A stretch of DNA of 64,000 bases, taken from Macropodus opercularis (Eukaryota; Chordata; Actinopteri; Anabantiformes; Osphronemidae). The DNA lies in assembly GCA_030770545.1 (NCBI GenBank), contig CM061109.1, forward strand, positions 310,001 through 374,000, read 5' to 3'. Both the position numbers and the translations under genes were made by a program. Below are positions 47,101 through 56,100 of this stretch, piece after piece (the stretch's first letter is position 1; each line of letters opens with the position of its first letter). The notes below the pieces were generated by a model. It was not told the origin of the DNA and did not search any database. It was given only the letters and a program-made list of their open reading frames with translations.

Positions 47101-50100
47101 ACACGGCGTGATGGACTGAGACGGGTGATAACACAAAGGGAACGACTGGGTGGTTCAGCCGTGGCTCAGATGATTGGTCGGTCAGGGGGTTGGGTTGACG
47201 CCAGCTCAGTGCAGCTTCCAGCACACGGCACAGTTTGGCATTGTTGAAAAGGTGTTTGTGTGTTTTGTGTAATTCCTTTCCTGCAGACTGCTCCTCCATC
47301 TTCTCGGCCCATTCAGCAGCCTCCGCTCACCAGGAGAGAAGAGGTGTCTGTTACGCGAGAGACAGGTGGGTTTACCTCCTTAGCGTAGGAGCTATTTGCC
47401 AGAGACCGACTTCACCGAACACGCCTTAGTTTTCTTATTCAGATTCACGGACACGTCTCATCAAGTGGCTGCAGGTCCAAAGCGAGATGCAGACTGGTGC
47501 CTGGTCACAACTCCAGGCTAGACCACATGAGACTCGATGGCTTTGTTTCCATTATTAGTAGATTATAGGGAGGACTGCGACTAGAATGATTTACAAATGA
47601 GTTTTCTCAGTATCTGTAACATGAGGAAATAACATTAATGTCACATCGTGCAGCTTTGAGTTGCAGTTTAACACCATCTAGTGGCGGCGTTCACTGCCGA
47701 TGCACTGACGCTGGAGCAGCCACAGCAGGCAGCTGCTCGTCATGTGTGGTACTGGTTAAAGTGACCCAGTGGAAGGTCAGACGTTTCAGCTTTCATTTTT
47801 AGTAAATCTGCAGAAAAGCTAGGTCTTCGCTGTGAAGGATCATGAACCCATGTATCGTTTTCATACGTGAGCAGCCTTGGAGCTGATGAACTTGATAAAC
47901 TATATGTGGCTCGGAGTCTCTTGGTGACAGATCGGCGCAGTGTTTACGCTCCCAGTGCAAATCAGATCATGCCAATCATCAGTAGTGATCAGCTGTGATC
48001 GCTGTCTCCTGACCCACTTACATTGAAGATGCTACAGCCAGGACAGTTGGCTGACTGACCCGACGTCGTTAAGTGGGGAAATGATGTCTCTTGTCCTGTG
48101 TTCAGCCAGTGACTCTCAGCACATTTCAGCTTCATTGGAGCCCAGACCCAGTGGGTCACCAGGTGGGTTAAAGAGGTTCACTGTGTCCTCATGCTCAACA
48201 TGCATGCATGCATTCCCTAGTCTGGTGGTGGATGCAGTATTTAAGCCAAGAGGATGGGAGGCGTTAAGAGAGAAGAGAGGAAAAGCCCGTGAAGGTCCGA
48301 GAACAAGGCGTGAACACGCAGCTCTTCACGTTAAAGCTCTGCTGTGGCTTCACGCTTGCGTCTCCGTTCTGTGGGTCGCAAGCCTGTTCAGAGTTGCTTT
48401 GCATGTCAGCCAAGAAGAGCTGTATCACAAAACCGACGCCTTTCCAAGACGCGCGTCAGGCTGCTGCTGCTGCATGCAGGTGTGTCGTACAGGAGGGGGT
48501 TCCTCTTCTTTGGGAGAGCGTGCTGGCTGTGGTTTGGGACGTGGGACAGACACACACAGCTCTTTTGATGAGGGTATTAATGAGCCTGTTGTTTGTCAAT
48601 GTTTACCAGGACTAGCTGGGCCGAAAGGAGTGAAGGGCGACAGAGGAGAGAGAGGAGAGAAAGGAGAAAGAGGTCCGACTGGGCCGAAGGGAGAAACGGG
48701 CAGTGGCTCCAGCGTCCGTGGTGCAACCCGTGGAGAGAAGGTTGGGCCTTGTGTTCCTACGGTAGCTAAACTCTAGCTGTAAACTACCAGCCAGCAGTGG
48801 TTCAGATGTGTGTTGTACTGGCGTGGGAACCAGAGGTTGGAGCTTTCATACACTAGACTTAGTAGCAGCAGGAGGTGGCGCTGCTGTGATCCTGCAAATG
48901 TGTCTGACCAGGTCTATGCTAGTTTGAGATGCGCTGAAACTGCAGCCACTCACTTCAACCGTTTCTTCTTCTCCCTGCCAGGGGGAACCTGGAGAAAAAG
49001 GAGCCAAGGTAAGAACACAAGGACGACGCTGACACTTTCATCTGGAAACAGCCTTCACTACAACAAAGTGGTCACATGTTAGGAAAAGAAAACGTAAAAC
49101 ACCTCCAACGTACTGGTACTAGCACTGATGGTTACTAGTACTGGTACTAGCACTAATGGTTACTAGTACTAGTAGTACTTACGACTGCTACTAGTACTAG
49201 TAGAAGTAGTACTAACTATTGTTACTAGTACTAGTAGAAGTAGTACTAACTATTGTTACTAGTACTAGTAGAAGTAGTACTTACTATTGTTACTAGTACT
49301 AGTAGTACTTACTACTGCTACTAGCACTAGTAGAAGTAGTACTAACTATTGTTACTAGTACTAGTAGAAGTAGTACTTACTATTGTTACTAGTACTAGTA
49401 GTACTTACTACTGCTACTAGCACTAGTAGAAGTAGTACTAACTATTGTTACTAGTACTAGTAGAAGTAGTACTTACTATTGTTACTAGTACTAGTAGTAC
49501 TTACTACTGCTACTAGTACTAGTAGCAGTAGTACGTACTACTGCTACTAGTACTAGTAGAAGTAGTACTAACTATTGTTACTAGTACTAGTAGAAGTAGT
49601 ACTTACTATTGTTACTAGTACTAGTAGTACTTACTACTGCTACTAGCACTAGTAGAAGTAGTACTAACTATTGTTACTAGTACTAGTAGAAGTAGTACTT
49701 ACTATTGTTACTAGTACTAGTAGTACTTACTACTGCTACTAGTACTAGTAGAAGTAGTACTAACTATTGTTACTAGTACTAGTACTATATACAGAATCAC
49801 CAAATTCAGAGTTCAGAATTGAACTCAGCTGATTCGTTCGTACGTTTTCTCATGTCATGAATTCGTAGCCCACCACAGCTCAACCCGGGTCACGTCCATC
49901 TGAACAGGAGCACAGAACATTTGAACAGAACTCTGCAGGTCCATTTGGTGTTTGGTTAGCAGCTGTCAACTCGCCGCTAAACGAATCGCTGATGACTTTT
50001 CCTTCTCTTATTACGACATAGAGGAATTCAGCAGTGTTGCAGTTACATATTGAGTCTGACTCATCTTCATCTCTCTGTGCAACCGCCTCAGTTGACCTTG

Positions 50101-53100
50101 ATGTATCTTCACCTCCAGGGAAGTGCAGGCTTTGGCTACCAAGGAAAGAAGGGTGAGCCTGGCCCCCCTGGACCAGCTGGGCCCCCTGGCCCTCCAGGCC
50201 CTGCCACAGAGCTCTCAGTTGGTGGTGATGGCTCAGTTGTTTCCAGGGTCCCGGGACCCCAAGGACCACCTGGCCCTCCAGGTGCCCCAGGCCCAGAGGG
50301 ATCACCAGGAGCAGAGGGAGAGCCAGTAAGTTTCTATATTTACATATATTTTACAGTAGGTTGTAACTTTGTATGATTGGATCGTATCTTTCTTACTTAC
50401 AGGGAGATCCTGGTGAGGACGGAAAAACTGTAAGTACCTTAAGTCGTCACTTGACAGTAGGCCATGTGTTTTTGAGATAAGTTGTTGCAGCAGAGACCTC
50501 TCTGCATGTCCCTAACATTACGTTTCTACAATGAAGGGGCCTGAGGGACCTCCAGGGTTCCCAGGAACCCCAGGTGACACTGGACCCAAAGGAGAGAAGG
50601 TAAGTTCTCAATAACACTCACAAACACATTTTAACACAGACGAGATCTCTGCTTTAGGAACATTCCATCCTACCCTAATGAGTCTTGTCCATACAGGGGG
50701 ATCGTGGAGAGGGCCAACCTGGCCCCAGAGGCCCCCCCGGCCCTCCTGGACCACCAGGACAAGGATTACGATCTGTAAGTTAGCAGTGTGTACTTGGCAA
50801 TATATAACCACGACTTGTATCTCCAGAAACCGAATCATCTGTGATCTGTGAATACATTTCAGACGTTTGTGGACATGGAAGGCTCAGGGTTTCCTGACTT
50901 GGAATCTGTTCGGGTGAGGACATTTGATAGTATTAGCAAGGAGTCTGCACAGATGAAACAATCTTTGTCCTGCTACTGTACATTGTGTTGTTCCTTTCAG
51001 GGTCTACCTGGGCCTCCAGGTCCTCCCGGTCCACCAGGTCCTCCTGGTTCTTCTACAACCGGCACAGTAGCAAGTTCTGCGGCCTTTGGCCCACCAGGAA
51101 AGGAGGGGTCGCCTGGTAAACCTGTGAGTGTCAGTTGTCTTTGCAGACTATTTGCTTAACCCCTTAACTTTTCCTGTGTTTTTATGCCATTCGGCGCTTT
51201 AGACCAGTCTAATCCACGCATCGAGCGTCTGATGGGAGCGTTTTTTCCACTCGTAGTCTAATGTGTCAGTACGAACAGATGCCAATCATTGTTTTTCCGT
51301 CATTGTTCCGCATCATGTGAGGATGGCGTGGATGTGAGAAACTGTGGACAGAATCCCTCCACCAGCGCCTGGCTTTCTATTCACCGGAAATCCTGGAAGA
51401 AATTGAATCATATCATTTTACCTGTATTAAAAAAAAGGAAATTATATATGAAATCAGCATAAAACGTACTATAATAACACAACATTTGAAAAAAAAGGTT
51501 GAAAATGAAATAATAATTGAAGGGATTAATAGAAATCAAAAACCTTAGACCTGCCACCGCAGTTGACTGCACAGTCTGACCAACACCTTCTGCCTGCAGG
51601 GCCTGCCTGGTTCACCTGGGGCCGATGGCAGCCCAGGTGCTCCTGGACCCAAAGGAGAAAAGGTATGAGCTGGTACAAACAGTAACACAGTAAAACTGCA
51701 GAATGTCCGTTTCTTGTTAGGATAATAACCATGATCAGTCAGCTCCAGTTTCACCAACTCTCTTACAACAGGGTGACTCTGGTGAGCTGGGACTTCCAGG
51801 AGCAGTTGGACAAAAGGTGTGAATTCAGAACCTTTCCTGTTTGCATCTTAGCCAAACTCAGAACATCCTTGTTGTAACTCGCTGTCCATTTAACTGTGAG
51901 TTGGTAATGTTGGAGCCTGCAGATTGTCTGGTGTTCACTTGATTCCTCATCATTTCTAAAACCATTTTTAATTCTTTTATTCATCCAGCCAAGCTCCTAC
52001 TTTTCTTTTCTTACCAATCTGCTGCCTCAGTATTTATCCCCCTCCTACTCTCCTCAGTCTTCCCAGCTGCGAGTAACTGGGCCCCGACATGTCAGCCATC
52101 ATAGGGGATTTGTCTTATCCATATGCATCCTTATACTTAAAGTATAATCTTGTGCTGGCTGTGGTGTGATTTAACATTTACCCCACATTTACTAATAATA
52201 GCTGCATGATGACAGCTAATACATGCAGATGCGTTTTACTAAAGGCATGGATTCAACCATCGTCTAATTACACTTCTGTCTTTGTCCTACAGGGATCTCA
52301 AGGAGATCCTGGGTTACCGGGACCTGCAGGAGAGTCCGGACTGGCTGGTCTTCCTGGACCCATGGGACCAGTTGGGCCACCTGGACCTCCTGGACCTCCT
52401 GGACCAAGTTATCGCGTTGGATTCGTAAGTGCAAGAGATGCCTGTCGATACATATGACAAAATGTGATGGTAGAAGACTTACTACCACACTGAGACTTCA
52501 GTAGGTCCCAGACCACTGATTAACGGTTCAGATTCTGTATTGTGGTGAACGTTAGACTGGCCAAGCTGACAGCTCAGTTATATGCATTTGTTATATATCA
52601 TATTTGACCGTCAGGACGACATGGAGGGGTCTGGTGGAGGTTTCACCAACGGACTTCCTGGTGTCAGGGGACCACAAGGAAGACAAGTAAGTACCGTGTA
52701 ATAAATTACTCCAGGAGGCACCGAACCCTACATAAGTTGAACTGGCTTGAACTAAAGTCCAGTTCAAATGTGGCAGAACCCGCCCACCCAGAATCATAGA
52801 CAACAGCTAAAAAGCACGTTGTGCAGGTAAATGTTAAAATCTCCTTCACTAACAGTTGCTTCCTGCGATTTCCTGAAAAGGTGCAGCAGTATTTTTAGGG
52901 TGATGTTCACAGTGAAGACTGGAGAAATAAATGGCAATAACCAATTCACTGTGTGATTTCAGGGTTCTCCTGGTGTACCTGGACTCCCGGTGAGTACGAG
53001 GCGTGACCTTGCAACGTTTCTAATAGACTTTATATTATCTTAGCCTATAGCTTTATAGGTTATGTCTTTATTAATGTCTGAGTTGAAATAAAGTTGCATT

Positions 53101-56100
53101 CTTTATTAACATGACAAATAACACAACTGCAGCACAAATTACACTATTTACTAGACTGTTGTGTCACAGTCTTCGGTTTTTCTCTGCTCTTCCTTGAATG
53201 CGCCTCTGCAGGGTCAACCTGGATTTCAAGGTCCAAAGGGCAGTGAAGGTCCTGCAGGCAGGGACGGACAGCCAGGGCTGGATGGCTTCCCGGGGGCTCA
53301 GGTACAAGAGGCGATGCTCTGTAGATGTGAGACTATTACTGGCAGCATTAAGAGCTGGATGTAACACAGGAGCTGGCTGAAACATGAGTTGGTTCTGTAG
53401 CAGGTGAGTTCAGGTCCATTCACGCAGCAGACGCCACCTCACGGCCTCACAGACAGAAAACCCAGCAGGTCCCGGAGCAAGCAAGAAAAACTATTTGTAA
53501 AGTGGAGGCTGATTATCGGTAGATTAAATGCTGTTGAGAACTATAGTATCTGCTGTTATGATTCAGTGTTAAACCATCTTAAGGATAATATTGTTATTAT
53601 AATACATGTATTACCTGACAAACTGGTGTGTCAGCGTATAGACCACCATTAAAGCAGCGTCGCTATAGATTCTTATTCTTATCTGCTGCAGCACGTACAG
53701 TATGTCCACAGTCGGTGTTAACCTGTTACTGAACCTCTGAATCCTTATTAAATCCCACAGGGGCCAAAGGGCGACAGGGGCGACACAGGAGAGAGGGTGA
53801 ATATCGCTTCATGTACTTCGTGTTATTGCTGATCTGCTGCTGCCGTAACCTTTCGCCTTTGGAGTCTTCTGCTCGTTCACTTTCTCCTTGTGGGTTTTTT
53901 GTTGTGGGTCTAGGGCGAACCCGGTCGAGATGGAACTGGACTCCCAGGTCCGCCGGGCCCACCTGGACCACCAGGACAAATCATTTACCACACATCTGGC
54001 AACGTGAGAAACAAAGCACTAAGTGCCGTTTGAATTTTTACCTGGACCTAGACTGAATTCACTAATCGTCATCTCTGTGTCGGGCCAGGTTGACGGTGTT
54101 GTGGGCGGTGCTGGACCTCAGGTACTGCATGTCCCAAACAGCTATTAGCTAATTAACACACACGCAGTGTTTCAACCAGTCAAGCTGGGTTTGTGACGCT
54201 AACGTCTTTGTGCTCAGGGTGGAGCGGGTTTACCTGGTCAAGCTGGATTCCCTGTAAGTCATAGCCGTCGGGTTGACTTGGGCTTGACCTGGATGCTGAG
54301 AAATGATTTATGATTGTACTGGAGTGTGGCTGTAGGGAGGTTTTATAAATGACTACGTGCAAAACAACTGTACACATGTAACACTCATCTACATAGTTTT
54401 ACTTATTCTTTGCCTCTTTTGTGAGAGTTACAGGTGCCAAGCTCAGAATTTTTACACCAGTTAATTTCTAAAACCCAATGAAGCTCAGTGAAGTAACATG
54501 TACACAGTGGAGACTCAGCAACGTGGGACCTGCACTGTTTTAGTGGAACGGTGACTTATCATCTAGGTGGACTTCATTTCTGTTTTTGTGCAGGGACCTA
54601 TTGGACCTAAGGGAGACAGAGGAGAGCCTGGACTTCCAGGCTATGGCGCGAAGGTGCAGCCCTGGTTATTTGGTTTGAGCTCCTATTATTTAACCCTTTC
54701 GTCATAATTAGGCACGTTCTAAGCCGTTTCGTTGCCGTGTTCAGGGGGAGAAAGGTGAGCCAGGCTTAGTGATTGGCCCTGATGGAAATCCTGTGTATCT
54801 GGCCGGATTAACAGGTCTCAAGGTGAGGCTCACTGCGTTTCTCACACACACGTGCTGCGTATTGCGACTCTTGAGCTGCTGTGTGTTCTGCAGTGTAGAC
54901 AGTGTGTTTGTGTTACGTCGCAGTTGTGCAGCTTGTGGTTGTCACTAACTTGCTTCTTTTGCTGCTGCTGCTCGTAGGGCGAGCGGGGGTCTCCTGGACC
55001 TGTTGGACCCACTGTAAGTGTTCAGTTTGGTTTGTGTTTTACTTTTTATTCCTCTTTGAGGTTTTAGTTCTGGTCAGCTGACTCAGTCTTTCATGTCATT
55101 ACTTGCTGCAGGGCCCCTATGGACCCCCTGGGTTAAAGGGTGAAATTGGAATGCCTGGAAGACCAGTACGTCCTTTTCATTGATGTCATTTCATTGAAGT
55201 ACATTTCTGGATATGTTCTATATTCCATTTGAGTCCAGCGCAGGTACATACTGAGCAGCTTCGTTTCCCTCCCGTCAGGGTCGGCCTGGTGTTAATGGAT
55301 ACAAGGGTGAGAAAGGAGAGCCTGGAGGAGGTGCTGCCTATGGCTACCCAGTAAGTGTTGGGACTCAAAAGTGTCACGCTGGTAAAAGAGTGAGACCAGA
55401 GCTGCTCCTGGGTTACACACTGTAGACACGTCGAGCCACAGATGTGTATCTAGAAGCCAAGCACTGATAGACAGGCATTAACTTTGTTCTCACCAGGGAG
55501 TCCCTGGCCCACCAGGACCACCTGGACCCCCTGGACCCCCTGCGCCAGCCATTCCTTTAGACCGATTAAATGTGAGTACAGAAAGCCCAAACCACAGCTC
55601 ATCCATCGAGTGTAACACAGAGAAGTTGGACCGAAACTATGACATATCGGAATCATTTAAACTAATAGTCGTCATGTGTCCTTCAGTGAGTCTGTAACGG
55701 CTGTGGTGTAGCATGAAACCAAATATTTCCCTCTGCTGTTACTAGAAATGTCTTCATTGCGCATTTTCTCTCTGTTCCTAGCGCCATGATGAAACTTCAA
55801 GGAATTACCCAGGTATGACCTCCCAACGCAGTTTTGTAGTCTTAGAACACCCAGAATACTGCAAGTGAGAGAGAGGGCTCAGCCTGGAGAAGATAAGTAA
55901 ATGTGCCAGTCAAGGAAGAGAGATTTAGAGAGTGCCTGCAGAGATAAAGAGGTTTATCTTCATTTCAGTTTGATCCCGCTCCCTCAGCCTGAAAGGGATA
56001 TAAACTGTATTGTCACGGGCTTAAGCTGTCAGGCCTTACCAGAAGCAAAGAATGAGTTGATAAAGTGGACATCACAATCAGTGAAACAGGGAGCTACCAG

